Source: Bromus sterilis (lineage: Eukaryota; Streptophyta; Magnoliopsida; Poales; Poaceae). Taken from it: a stretch of DNA of 64,000 bases. The stretch's first letter is position 1; each line of letters starts with the position of its first letter. The stretch is from contig OX465597.1 in NCBI GenBank assembly GCA_950022295.1, forward strand, positions 402,819,016 to 402,883,015, written 5' to 3'. A model generated the notes under the pieces. The model was not told the DNA's origin. It saw nothing but the letters and a program-made list of their open reading frames with translations, and did not search any database. Position numbers and translations under genes: made by a program. This document shows, in pieces, positions 1 to 10,307 of this stretch.

Positions 1-95
1 ACAATTTATCCTTGGATAAGTTGCATGCTTGTTTGAATATTCATTATATAAACCCTCTTACTGAGATTTTCATCAACTACCAAAATGGGGGAGAT
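1..95 (+). mobile_element. 3' internal tail of a Copia element with polypurine tract
   Basis: This is the last stretch of a Copia retrotransposon whose body lies left of the window. It ends in a polypurine tract (GGGGGAGAT, about 87-95) placed directly before the LTR start TGAAAG at 96. The position and composition are those of the plus-strand priming site used in reverse transcription. No coding sequence is visible in the part shown. Confidence 0.75.
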
Positions 96-1440
96 TGAAA
101 GTACATGTAGTCCCCATGTGTGGTTTTGGTAATTAATGACAATCCTTATGGACTAATGTTTGCATTGAGATATATATATTTGAAGGAAAGTTACATAGGC
201 AATGCATGAAGAACATTGTTCATCAACACAAATGTATCCATTGTGGCTTGGTAATGAATGATGATTCCAATAAAGCAACAATGACATCATGGATCTATGG
301 ATATTTGTCCCATGGATAATGATAAGAAGAATGGATGGTGTTTCAATGAATACAATCTATTGAAGGTCGGGTTTTGGGTCTCATGTGCTGATTACAATCT
401 CGGATTAAGATGATTCAAGAAGAAAATTCATTCTCCTCAACAAGACTGAGAATATTCATGTTGTCATTTTTCCATTTGAGGTCATCATAAGGACTCAATA
501 ATTCGTGCAATATATCTGTCATGTGTCTTTTGGACTGGACACCACTTGATCATGGAGTAAAGATGAATGTTGACCAAGATAAAGATGAAAGATTGAATTC
601 TTGATGGTCAACACTCTAGCACTACTTATGTACCACATGGGATCTTGTGGCATGGTAAGAAATTGTCAATTGTGCTTTGAGTTCTAACCCATACGATGTA
701 TTTCTATATCTTTGAGGGATAGGTGATTCTCATGGGAATGCATCAAGAGAAAGATCACAAGTGCCCATGAGGTGATGAAATCAAGTGTAATGGTCATCAA
801 GTTATACAAGGTCAAGTTCAAGATATGCATCTCAGAGGATTACATGCTTGAAGCTTGCGGATGATCACGCGGTGGCACATGTGAAGATGGAATATAATGC
901 AAAGCTTTCCTCATGACTTGCGAGGATACTAATGAAGTCTTCACCGAGTTATGTGACCAATATTTCATGGACATCTTGAGCCAAGCATGACCCCATCATC
1001 AAGCTCAAGTGGAACGCTCAAGTCAAAGGTATTGTGTCGTGGATCATTGACCATCGAAAATGATACATGCTCAAGAATGGATTTCCGGAAGCTATAGTAT
1101 AGTTCTTTTATTATTCTTGATTCATAGGGATCCCGCACTATTAAGAGGGGATCAAAGGGGTTTAGTAATGGACTTGCTCAAGTCAACAATTCCTACCTCA
1201 ATTCCACTCCTATCCTTTATACCAAAAGGGGGGAAATCCAAAGCCAACTCATTTCTCAAATACTATGGAATATCCTTTACATACTTTGCACCTTCAATTT
1301 TGGCTTATCTTGGGTGGTTCTCTATGTGAGGATCTTGAGCTTTTCGATAGATTTAAAATAAGCCCAAGATCATCAAAATCGGAGTTCGTATGTAAAAGTT
1401 ATGCATGTTTCAGTTTTGGGTTCCTGCTGACTTTCCTATG

Positions 1441-1797
1441 GTCGGACGGTCCGGGCTCGATTTCGGACGGTCCGGGCATTGCTCGGACGGTCCGGGTTCG
1501 AAGTTGGATGGTCCGAACATGGGCACCCGAGTCCAGTGGGTTTTATGCCCTTGTCGGACGGTCCGGGTTGAATGTCGGACGGTCCGGGCTATGCCCGGAC
1601 GGTCCGGGTTGCATGTCGGACGGTCCGGGCTATGCCCGGACGGTCCGGGATGAACCCCGGACGGTCCGACCGGGTCGTCCGGCTATGCCCTTATTCACTG
1701 GCTTCCTACCCGTTAAAGTTTTCGGACGTCCGGGATCTATGTCGGACCGTCCGGGCTTGTCCCAGACCGTCCGACTTGGTCCTCGGACCGTCCGGGA
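1441..1797. repeat. Minisatellite of palindromic GGACGGTCC units in the LTR
   Basis: About 13-14 units share the core CGGACGGTCCG, nearly its own reverse complement, separated by spacers of roughly 10-25 bases such as GGGCTATGCC. The left units read GGACGGTCC and the right ones (from about 1744) read GGACCGTCC, so core orientation switches along the array. It lies just upstream of the LTR TATA box and could act as a repeated protein-binding block in U3; that role is inference. Confidence 0.85.
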
Positions 1798-1837
1798 TGC
1801 TCCAGATCTGCACCAAACGGCTAGTTATCATGTGTAT

Positions 1838-1845
1838 TATAAATA
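1838..1845 (+). promoter_or_regulatory. TATA box of the Copia LTR promoter
   Basis: TATAAATA sits in the LTR about 40 bases after the minisatellite, followed by a C-rich leader. This is the expected place for the U3/R promoter. Assignment rests on motif and position only. Confidence 0.55.
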
Positions 1846-2637
1846 CCCCTTACCCACTCCGGGTGAGGGTTGAGCACTTCATTCCAAACACACAAGAACC
1901 CTAAAAGGCTCCCTCTCCTTTCTCCTACACCAAATCCTAGATCCCGAAGATATTTGTGAGAGTTCTTGAGAGAGATTTCACCCATTGATAGATCCACTCC
2001 CTCTCCCTCTTTTGACCAAAGGAATTCGCGATTTGAGCAAGTCTTGAGCATTTCCCCCTTGATCTTGTTACTCTTGGAGGTTGGAGACTCCTAGGCGGTA
2101 GGAGTGCTCCGGTGAGGAATCAACTTGTGATTTGCCCCCCGGAAAGTTTGTGAAGGTTTGAAGGCCGCCTCAAGGTCTACCACTAGTGGTTGGGAATCGC
2201 CTTCGTGGTGATATCTCAAGGGGAATAGGGTGAGCCTTCGTGGCGTTGGTGTGCCTTCGTGGTAACACCCACTCTCTCCAAACGGTGAGTAGCTTCCCTC
2301 CAAGGAAGTGAACATCGGGATACATCCTCGTCTCCGAGTCTACGGTTATCTCTAACCCTAGCTCACTACTTGTGGTTTACTTTGGTCATTTGACCTTGCA
2401 TTCACTATATCTTGTTGTCCTCATTATATTGTGTTGGCTATCATATCGTAGTGATTGTTTTAGGCCAACACATTATACTCCGCAATTCATACGTGCTACT
2501 ATTGTTCCATATTGTTCCTCATGTTAATTGGTATATTGTATCTCACATATCCACATCTTGTGATATATATCTTGTGTAAGTTTGTGTAACTTACTTGTGC
2601 CTACTAGTATCATTATTGTGTTCATATAGTTTAGACT

Positions 2638-2936
2638 AAAGTTGTTGTTGCACTTAGTTGAGCCTAGTATATTAAGGATTTGTGCTTGTTAAGTATCCAC
2701 TTAGTTTCTTTCCGCATCCGGATATTAACAAATCCATAAAAGGTTTAAAACGCCTATTCCCCCCAAATCCTTAATTCCAACAATATCCAAAGTTGTTGTT
2801 GCACTTAGTTGAGCCTAGTATATTAAGGATTTGTGCTTGTTAAGTATCCACTTAGTTTCTTTCCGCATCCGGATATTAACAAATCCATAAAAGGTTTAAA
2901 ACGCCTATTCCCCCCAAATCCTTAATTCCAACAATA
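2638..2936. repeat. 151-bp tandem duplication near the LTR 3' end
   Basis: The sequence starting AAAGTTGTTGTTGCACTTAG occurs at 2638 and again at 2789, nearly identical over about 147 bases, so the U5 portion carries two head-to-tail copies. The junction (CCAACAATATCCAAA, about 2777-2791) recurs just outside the LTR at about 2963-2977, which hints at template switching or slippage during the life of the element. Confidence 0.85.
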
Positions 2937-2955
2937 CCACATCGTGGTCCTTTCA

Positions 2956-4981
2956 GTCTTGTCCAACAATATCCAAAACACACGGGGGCAAAACTTTGCT
3001 CTTACAGATTTGCATGCTTATTCTTTTAGCTGTGAGTTGTTCTTTTTCTTTTCTTAGCTGCTGCTCTGTTTAGTTGTAGTGCTTTAGTCTTTCTAGAGCT
3101 TTTCTTTTGTCTTAGGTTGAACTTTCTATAGGTTGCATGTTTTATCTTGTTAGAGAGTTTGCTTGTTGCACTGAGTTTTGTGTCTTGACTAGAGAGTAGG
3201 TAGTTGAAGTTGTTGTTATCTTTGTAGTAGTAACTTGCAATAGTTTTGAGGTATTGACTAGAGTAATTTTTGAACTTTTGGTGTCAAGAGCTCGAGCCTA
3301 TTAGTGACAGATGTCGTATTTTGGGCAATCCGTGTGTTTTTCGAAAACCAAAAACCCCTGTTGAGAACTCTAGCTACTAGATGGATCACTAACCTCTGGA
3401 GGGTTCGAATATTAGAGTACACCCACGTACCATGAGTCGAGGATGCGCAAGGATAACCAAACCCCCATACGCTCCTCCTCGGGGTACTTGTCTCTTTGTG
3501 AACCTCCTGATTAGATTGAGAGTTACCGATAATAAGTGCATGAGTTCTTCGCACTAATGTGAGTATTCGAAAGTTGACACTTCCACCCACCTATACTTTT
3601 TCTAGCCTCTTCGGTACCGTGCATTGCCCTTTCTCACCTTGAGAGTTGGCGCATACTTCACCGGTGCATCCAAACCCTTGGCACGATACGCTCTGTCATC
3701 ATAAGCCTCCTTATATCTTTCCTCAAAACAGCCACCATACCTACCTACAAGGCATTTCCATAGCCTTTCCGAGATACATTGCCATGCAACATCCACCTTC
3801 TCATGACTTGATCCTCATGTCATACATGCTACTTGCTTGATCAATGAGCCACATGCTAGTTGGGCCTTGCCCTAATCATTGCTACATGACGCGCTAGTAT
3901 CATTGCATATCCTGCTATCCTGGCAGAGGCATACATTTGCATCATGACAGTTATATCTTCTTTATGTGAGTACCTTTGTAAAGTGTGAAAGATCTCCTAT
4001 ATTCTTGTAAAATATAGAGTGTTGCCCCTAAAGTGAGGAAAAGATCCCAAAGAGGACAAAATCAAAAGATCCCAAAGAGGACAAATGAGAGTTAAATAGA
4101 AAGAGCCATTGAGGCCTCCAAAAAAATAAAAAAATAAAAAAAAGGAGAAAAAGAAAAATAAAAAGAGAGAAGGGGGCACACTACTATTCCTTTTGAGAGA
4201 TCCACACTAGTACTTCATCCTCTATCCCTTGTAATCCATAGAGGTCATCATCATGCATATAGCTATGTGGGGACCTTCACACTATATAACTTGGCTTGTA
4301 TATTCCAATGATGAGCCTCCTCAAACGAGCTCTAGGTCTTCTTGAGCAAGCAAGTTAGATGCACCCCCACTAGCTCCCTTGGAGAGCTTTTAGCTCACAT
4401 GTGCATCCGTTGCATGGCAATCCCTACTCCTCACATCATATCTATCATATGGCCTTCTCTCGCCTATGATTGTCCTCATTGATGTGAGTCTTTCACACCT
4501 TTTTGTCTTCCTCCTCCACCTTCTTTCTGTTTCGCCTTTTAGGTGTCAACTTTCTTGCTCACGCTCATCCATTGCATGAGTGCTCAAAATATCAAAAGGG
4601 AGTGGATCAGTTTGACTTGTACCTGGCTAGTGGTCTGGGGACGAGTCAAGATAAGAATCCAAAGGATACTAAGTGTGAAACTTTAGTAGATAGTTGCTCT
4701 CAACAACCTTTTTTCTCTCTTTTTCCCAGTCCCCTGCTTGCACGCAAACACCATCTGGAGACATTCGAGTCACGGACAGCGAGAGCTCTTGCACCTTTTG
4801 TTCTTTTGTTGCTTGTGTCAATGCTAATATAGACTCTTGCTTGTTAAGAATTGAATTGAATTGCATGCTTTGATTGCTTTACTTAAAAGTCCTTATATGG
4901 TTGTGTGGCATGTCACCATAGAAATTATGCTTGTTATCATTTACCTACTCGAGGACGAGCAGGAATTAAGCTTGGGGATGT
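2956..4981 (+). mobile_element. Athila-type Gypsy element, 3' internal non-coding remnant
   Basis: From about 3000 onward this segment aligns along its length with 11290-13225, the region between protease and 3' LTR of the Athila element to the right. Shared landmarks include the A-rich run near 4120-4150 and the terminal polypurine tract with AAGCTTGGGGATG before the LTR start at 4982. Its left part is cut by the Copia element. No real ORF is present; the short open frames are shadows. It is a partial second copy of the same family as 8112-13225. Confidence 0.75.
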
Positions 4982-6590
4982 TGATATGTCCTAAACGTAT
5001 CTATAATTTCTGCTTGCTCCATGCATGTTTTGTGTGACTTTGCCATGATTTTCTTGAACTTTCATACACTTTTGAGCATATATGGACTAATCTATTAACC
5101 TAGTGCACCCAGCTGCCAGTTGTTGTTTTCTGCTGTTTTTGTATTTCAGGTTTTCCGGCCATTAAAAGTGCTCCAAAAAATCCGGAAAATCAGATAAAAA
5201 TCAGCGACCCGGAAGCTTCCGGAATCACCAAGGTAGCGAAGGGGGTCACCACCAGGAGACCAGGAGGGTCCCTGGCGCGGCCCCACCCTAGGCCACGCCA
5301 GGAGGCCTCCTGGCTGCCTGGTGGGCCCCCTCCACACCCCCCTCCACCTATATTTAGCCCTCAGGGTGGAAACCCCTAATATCGATCTCTTTTCCGCGAA
5401 CTCGCCTCTGTACCGCCGCCACCGCCGTTTCAAGATCGGGGCTGCCTGGAGAAGCTGCCCCGGCACCCTGCCGGGAGGAGGAACCCCCTCCGGGAGACCA
5501 TCCATAGCCATGGACGCCTCCCGGATGTGCCGTGAGTAGTCCCCCTTGGACCATGGGTCCGTGACCAGTAGCTATGTGATGTACCTCTCCCCTCTTTGTG
5601 CTTCCACTTTCGAGATCTCGTGAGCTGCCTCACATGATCAAGGCACTTTTGTAATTTCTGTTGTTGCTATGCTGAGTTTGCTGGGATCTGATGGATTATG
5701 AGACTATGTTCAGATTGTGACGAGTAATATATTTGGTTCTTCTCTTTTATATTTTGTTCTTGAGTAAATTCTTGCATGTTCTCCGTTACAGTATTTTGCT
5801 TTGGCCAAGTAGTTTGCTTGCAACTCCAAGAGGGAGCGTTATGCTTGATTGTGGGTTCAGCCCCCTGATGTCTAGCTTGAGTGACAGAAACATGAGACTA
5901 GGGGATGTGCTGTTGCCACCAGGGATAAAACAACGGTGCTTGTACCCGCGGGTGCAAGGATTTTTTACTTTACGCAAAGTTCTTTTAATGCAGTTGTCTG
6001 TTGCTTTGAGTTTACACTTTGGGTGGGATTCTCAACTTAATACCATCAAGATGTTCTGGATAGATATCTCAAGGTGGATGATTCGTAGTAGATGCAGTTG
6101 GATTTCGGTCTACTTACCTTGGCGTACTGCCCATTGCTTTTGAGCCCTTCCTTTCTTTGCAGCATAGTTAGCATTGCGGTGCCTTCATAATCCTGTCAAT
6201 TGCCCAGCTGTGATTTGTTTACCTCGCTAGCACTTTTATCGTCTTTTGGGAGAGAGACATCACTAGTGAAAATCACGGGACCCCGGTCCATCTTCACATT
6301 ATTTTTTACACCCTTAGTTTACTTTCAGTCTTTACTTTCAGTTCCACTTTTATCTCTTGCGTTGATCCTTTGTAAACAGCAAGGCCGGAGGAATTGACAA
6401 CTCCTCTGTACTCGTTGGGAGCAAAGTTATTTGTATTTGTGTGCAGGTCCACGTCAAGCGCCGTGACACCTACTTGTATCTCTTGGAGTCCTACTGGTTC
6501 GATACTCAACCTTAGCATCTTTGCTAAGGGAAACTTGCTGCTACACTGCATCTCACCTTCCACTTGGGGTAACCAACAAGGAGAGTTGCC
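4982..6590 (+). mobile_element. Athila-type LTR, almost complete, missing its last ~20 bp
   Basis: The LTR starts TGATATGTCC after a polypurine tract and aligns with the LTR at 22349-24013 throughout. Homology stops near 6590, short of the family end CTCTCGTGACATCA, where LINE-derived sequence begins. A TATA-like CTATATTTAG lies near 5347. Sequence divergence from the LTR at 7010-8111 is visible (several differences per 100 bases), so this copy is not a recent twin of it. Confidence 0.75.
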
Positions 6591-6599
6591 ACTCTGTAT

Positions 6600-7005
6600 C
6601 ACCCCACTCCAAATTTGATTCATCATGAACCCCATCACCGCACTCTTGGTGCTAGTGACCCATGAAACCACACAGACCGCAGAAAATTCATAGGCGTTCG
6701 TACTTCACCTGATACCATTATTTTTTCATGTCCTTGGTGATCTATATGAAGCGAGAAATCTTCCTATCCACCTTCACACAAACCCTAACCCGAGCAAATT
6801 CTCCAAAAAAACCAGCAGGCAGACGGACCTGAACCTCCAAAACCTCGCCGAGAGGCTGCACATACCCTTGATAATATTATCATGTAGAAAGTTGTCGGGG
6901 AGTTTGTGAACCTGTATCCAGAGATCAATCTTGTCCAGTACAATTGACCTAGGGTTTTCAAACCCATCATATTCAGCCATTAACACTGCTTGATCTCAGA
7001 AGAGC
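6600..7005 (-). pseudogene. LINE ORF1 fragment (DUF4283-like), frameshifted
   Basis: On the minus strand an open frame (6986 down to 6774) reads KIDLWIQVHKLP, the hallmark of the plant LINE ORF1 domain DUF4283. Beyond a frame change the neighbouring frame continues with a Leu-Pro-Ala-Gly-Phe-Phe-Gly pattern typical of the same domain. The fragment lies between two partial Athila LTRs. No reverse transcriptase or 3' tail is present, so it is a small remnant. Family recognised by motif only. Confidence 0.6.
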
Positions 7006-7009
7006 CAGG

Positions 7010-8111
7010 GACCCGTTGTCATAGCTATGTGATGTTCTTCTCCCCTCATTGTTCTTCATGGATTAGACCTCGTGAGCTGCCCTACATGATCGAGGCACAT
7101 ATGTAATCTTTCTGCTGTTGCTATGTTGAGTTTGCTGGGATCCGATGGATTATGAGATTATGTTCAGATTGTGTTTGAGTAATATATTTGATTCTCCTCT
7201 TTTATATTTATGTTCTAGAGTAATTCTTTCATGTTCTCCGTTGATGTTTATTGCTTTGGCCAAGTAGTAGGTAGTGACTCCAAGAGGGAGCGTTATGCAT
7301 GATTGTGGGTTCATGCCCCCCGATGACTAGCTTGAGTGACAGAAACATGAGTCTAGGGGATGTGTTGTTGCCACAAGGGAGAAAACAACGGTGTTTGTAC
7401 TTGCGGGTGCAAGGATTGTTTACTTTACGCAAAGTTCTTTAATGCAGTTGTCTGTTGATTTGAGTTTACACTTTGGGTGGGATTCGCAACTTAATACCAG
7501 CGAGATGTTCTGGATAGATATCTCAAGGTGGATGATTAGTAGGTAGATGCAAATGGATTTCGGTCTACTTGTCTTGGCGTACCGCCCATGCTTTTGAACC
7601 TCTTCCTTTCTTATAGCATAGTTAGCATTGGTTTGCGCACATAATCCTGTCAATTTCCCAGCTGTAATTTGTTTACCTCGCATGGCTATTTTATCGTCTT
7701 TTGGGAGAGAGACATCACTAGTGAACATCATGGGACCCCGGTCCATATTTCCAAAACTGTTTACACCCACTATTTATTTACTGCTTTATTTACTTTTTCG
7801 TTGCTATCACTATCATTATTATCCCGTGTGTTTGATCCTTTGTAAACAACAAGGCCGGAGGAATCGACAACTCCTCTGTACTCGTTGGGAGCAAAGTTAT
7901 TTGATGTGTGTGCAGGTCCAGGTAAAGTTAGCAACCTCGGTTGTGAACGGCGCCATTGTTCACTTTACCACCTACTTGTCGATCTTGGAGTCCTACTGGT
8001 TCGATACTCAACCTTAGCATCTTCGCTAAGGGAAATTTGTTGCTACGCTACATCTCAACCTTCCACTTTGGGTAACCAACGAGGGGCGAGAAGTAAACTC
8101 TCGTGACATCA
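7010..8111 (+). mobile_element. 5' LTR of the Athila-type element, 5'-truncated
   Basis: It aligns with 22915-24013 and ends CTCGTGACATCA at 8111, immediately before the primer-binding site at 8122. About the first 570 bases of the 1.67-kb LTR are missing, replaced by the LINE fragment. It acts as the 5' LTR of the element whose gag starts at 8272. Because U3 is lost, its own promoter is absent. Confidence 0.8.
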
Positions 8112-8121
8112 AAGCAATTTC

Positions 8122-8139
8122 TGGCGCCGTTGCTGGGGA
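8122..8139 (+). other. Primer-binding site (tRNA-Asp type) of the Athila element
   Basis: TGGCGCCGTTGCTGGGGA lies ten bases after the LTR end and matches the 3' end complement of tRNA-Asp, the primer often used by Athila/Tat Gypsy elements, with one change (CT for CC). It fixes the plus orientation and the 5' LTR boundary. Confidence 0.75.
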
Positions 8140-8271
8140 CTCCACTCTTCATGATAGGGGAGTTGCACACTATCTTTTATCTTTGCTTTTTAGTCTTGTT
8201 AGTTTACCTTTCAGTTTTTCTTTAGTGTCATTTATCAAAAAAATAAAAAAGTTATCTTGCTTGCTGTCACT

Positions 8272-9645
8272 ATGGGTTCCTCCGAGAACACCAAGCTGTG
8301 TGACTTCACTAGTCATAACAATAGTGACTTTATCTGGACTCCTATTGCTACACCTGCCACTTCAGCACCTTCTTATGAGATTAAACCTGCTTTGCTGAAC
8401 CTTGTTATGAAAGATCAATTCTCCGGTGCTGGAGATGATGCTGCGTTGCACTTAAATAATTTTATTGAGCTCTGTGATATGCAAAAGTACAAAGAAGTAG
8501 ATGGTGATATTGTTAAGCTTAAGCTTTTTCCTTTCTCCTTGAGAGGAGGAGCTAAAATCTGGTTTCAATCCTTGCCTAGGAATAGCATAGATTCTTGGGA
8601 TAAGTGCAAGGATGCTTTTATTGGGAAGTACTACCCCCCTTCTAAGATTATCCAATTGAGGAATAATGTTATGAATTTTAAGCAATTGGATAATGAACAC
8701 GTTGCCCAAGCTTGGGAAAACATGAAATCTCTTGTTAAGAATTGCCCTACGCATGGTTTGACTACTTGGATGGTTATCCAAACTTTTTATGCAAGCTTGA
8801 ACTTTACCTCGCGGAACTTGCTAGATTCGGCCACGGGAGGAACCTTTATGTCAACTACACTTGGTGTTGCCACAAAACTACTGGATGAGATGATGACCAA
8901 CTATTCCCAATGGCACACCGAAAGAGCTCCAACATGTAGGAAGGTAAACTCTGTCGAGGAGATCTCCTCCCTAAATGAAAAAGATGACCTGATTATGTCT
9001 CTACTTACCAAGCAATCTCCTATTGATCCTCATGGTGTTCCTTTAAATTCTTTGATTGCTCAAGATCAAGTAGATGTGAACTTTATCTCTAGAAAAAACT
9101 TCAATAACAATGCTTATAGGAGTAATTTTGGTAGCAATCCTAGACCGTTCCCCTCCAACAACTATGGGAACAACAACACTTATCCTAGCACCAAGAACTC
9201 CACTTCTGAATTGGAAAGTATGCTTAAACACTTCATCACTACCCAAAAATCCTTCAACAAGAGTGTAGAGGAAAAATTAAACAAATTAGATAATCTCTCG
9301 TCGAAGGTAGACAATTTAGCCCATGAAGTAGAATTTCTTAAAATTAGAACTTCTCCTCTTGAGGAGAGGAAGGTCACTCCTATGAACGCTATTCAAGTGC
9401 AAATTAATGAAACAATTAGGATGATGGCTAAACTTAAAGAGAGATGGGCTAGAGAAAAGGAGGAAGAAGATAGAATTAAGAGCCTTCCTACACACCATAC
9501 CATTGCTACTATCCAAGTGGTTGAGGATATTCAAACTCTTAGCACCCAATGCACCCCTAGTCCCATAGGACCTATTAATGGTGATGCTATGACCTCAACC
9601 ATAGAAGAAGAAACTCCTATGACTATAGAAGCTACCAAACAGTGA
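8272..9645 (+). CDS. Gag of an Athila-type Gypsy retrotransposon
   Basis: Gag is the capsid protein of the retrotransposon particle. The frame is open from 8257; I prefer the ATG at 8272 (MGSSENTK), which gives 457 residues. The first ~230 residues form the retrotransposon gag domain, with the pattern LKLFPFSLRGGAKIWFQSLP followed by W..C..AF..KYYP. The C-terminal half is Asn/Ser-rich, then Lys/Glu-rich and helical (about residues 320-410). No CCHC zinc knuckle is visible, as is common in Athila gag. The stop at 9643-9645 overlaps the protease frame, which is in the -1 frame. The frame is intact but belongs to a transposon. Confidence 0.85.
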   Translation: MGSSENTKLCDFTSHNNSDFIWTPIATPATSAPSYEIKPALLNLVMKDQFSGAGDDAALHLNNFIELCDMQKYKEVDGDIVKLKLFPFSLRGGAKIWFQSLPRNSIDSWDKCKDAFIGKYYPPSKIIQLRNNVMNFKQLDNEHVAQAWENMKSLVKNCPTHGLTTWMVIQTFYASLNFTSRNLLDSATGGTFMSTTLGVATKLLDEMMTNYSQWHTERAPTCRKVNSVEEISSLNEKDDLIMSLLTKQSPIDPHGVPLNSLIAQDQVDVNFISRKNFNNNAYRSNFGSNPRPFPSNNYGNNNTYPSTKNSTSELESMLKHFITTQKSFNKSVEEKLNKLDNLSSKVDNLAHEVEFLKIRTSPLEERKVTPMNAIQVQINETIRMMAKLKERWAREKEEEDRIKSLPTHHTIATIQVVEDIQTLSTQCTPSPIGPINGDAMTSTIEEETPMTIEATKQ

Positions 9646-10307
9646 GCCTGAAGGACACCATTACCACTTTACTTGATAGTAGTGACCTTGATTTTGATAA
9701 TTGCACCCTTTCTGAAGTTATTCGTTTCCTTCACAAGATGTCTAGAGACCCCCACACTAGCACACTCAATCTTGCCTTCACGGAGCATATCACAAATGCT
9801 CTCATTAAAGCTAGGGAGGAGAAGCTTAGGGTAAAAGCCTCCATACCTATAAAGCTAGAAGATGGTTGGTATCCTATGATTAAAATTAAGTTGAATAACT
9901 TCTCTTGCTATGCTTTATGTGATGTTGGAGCTAGTACCTCCGTTATGCCCAAAAGAATGTATGATATATTTGAATTGAAACCTTTTGATCCTTGTTCTTT
10001 TGGTGTTCGTCTTGTCGATTCTTCCGTAAAGAAACCTTTGGGGAAGATCGATGATGTTCTTATCATTGTCAATGACAATTATGTTCCCGTTGATTTTACT
10101 ATTATGGACATTGAATGTGAACCTTCTTGTCCAATTATTTTGGGACATCCTTTTCTTCGCATCGTGGGTGCTGTTATTGATATGAAAGAAGTGATTATAA
10201 AATTCCAATTCCCTCTCAAGAAAGGAATGGAATATTTCCCTAGAAAGAAGATTAAGTTGCCTTTTGAGTCCGTCACACGGGCTAGTTATTTTCTTGATAA
10301 GACTTGA
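9642..10307 (+). CDS. Retropepsin-like aspartic protease of the Athila element
   Basis: The frame encodes about 221 residues and contains the retropepsin active-site pattern LCDVGASTSVMP (around residue 92), with DVGAS in place of the more usual D[LT]GAS. The second conserved block is IILGHPFLR (about residue 165). The protease would mature the Gag precursor. The frame is open upstream of 9642 within gag, with no ATG nearby, so it was probably made as a Gag-Pro fusion; the -1 offset may be an indel or a frameshift site. No reverse transcriptase, RNase H or integrase follows, so the element is non-autonomous as it stands. Confidence 0.8.
   Translation: MSLKDTITTLLDSSDLDFDNCTLSEVIRFLHKMSRDPHTSTLNLAFTEHITNALIKAREEKLRVKASIPIKLEDGWYPMIKIKLNNFSCYALCDVGASTSVMPKRMYDIFELKPFDPCSFGVRLVDSSVKKPLGKIDDVLIIVNDNYVPVDFTIMDIECEPSCPIILGHPFLRIVGAVIDMKEVIIKFQFPLKKGMEYFPRKKIKLPFESVTRASYFLDKT

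Larger units (their letters stand above)
96..2955 (+). mobile_element. 3' LTR of a Copia retrotransposon (SIRE/Maximus-like)
   Basis: The LTR is bounded by the short inverted repeat TGAAAG (96-101) and CTTTCA (2950-2955), with the polypurine tract immediately to the left. At about 2.86 kb it is long, as in the SIRE/Maximus Copia lineage, but the lineage is inferred from LTR length, tract and termini only. It contains a palindromic minisatellite (1441-1797), a TATA box (1838-1845) and a 151-bp tandem duplication (2638-2936). The five bases to the right, GTCTT (2956-2960), are the likely target duplication; the partner copy lies outside the window. Short open frames inside are chance ORFs. Confidence 0.8.

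Noticed and set aside
1265..1904. Overlapping ORFs of up to 202 codons rich in Gly, Arg and Pro
   Set aside because: They are read-through of the GGACGGTCC minisatellite, whose repeat keeps several frames open; no start context or protein features.
5146..5633. Overlapping ORFs around 5150-5630 and 22515-22908
   Set aside because: Same position in two Athila LTR copies; GC-rich leader region with no conserved protein.
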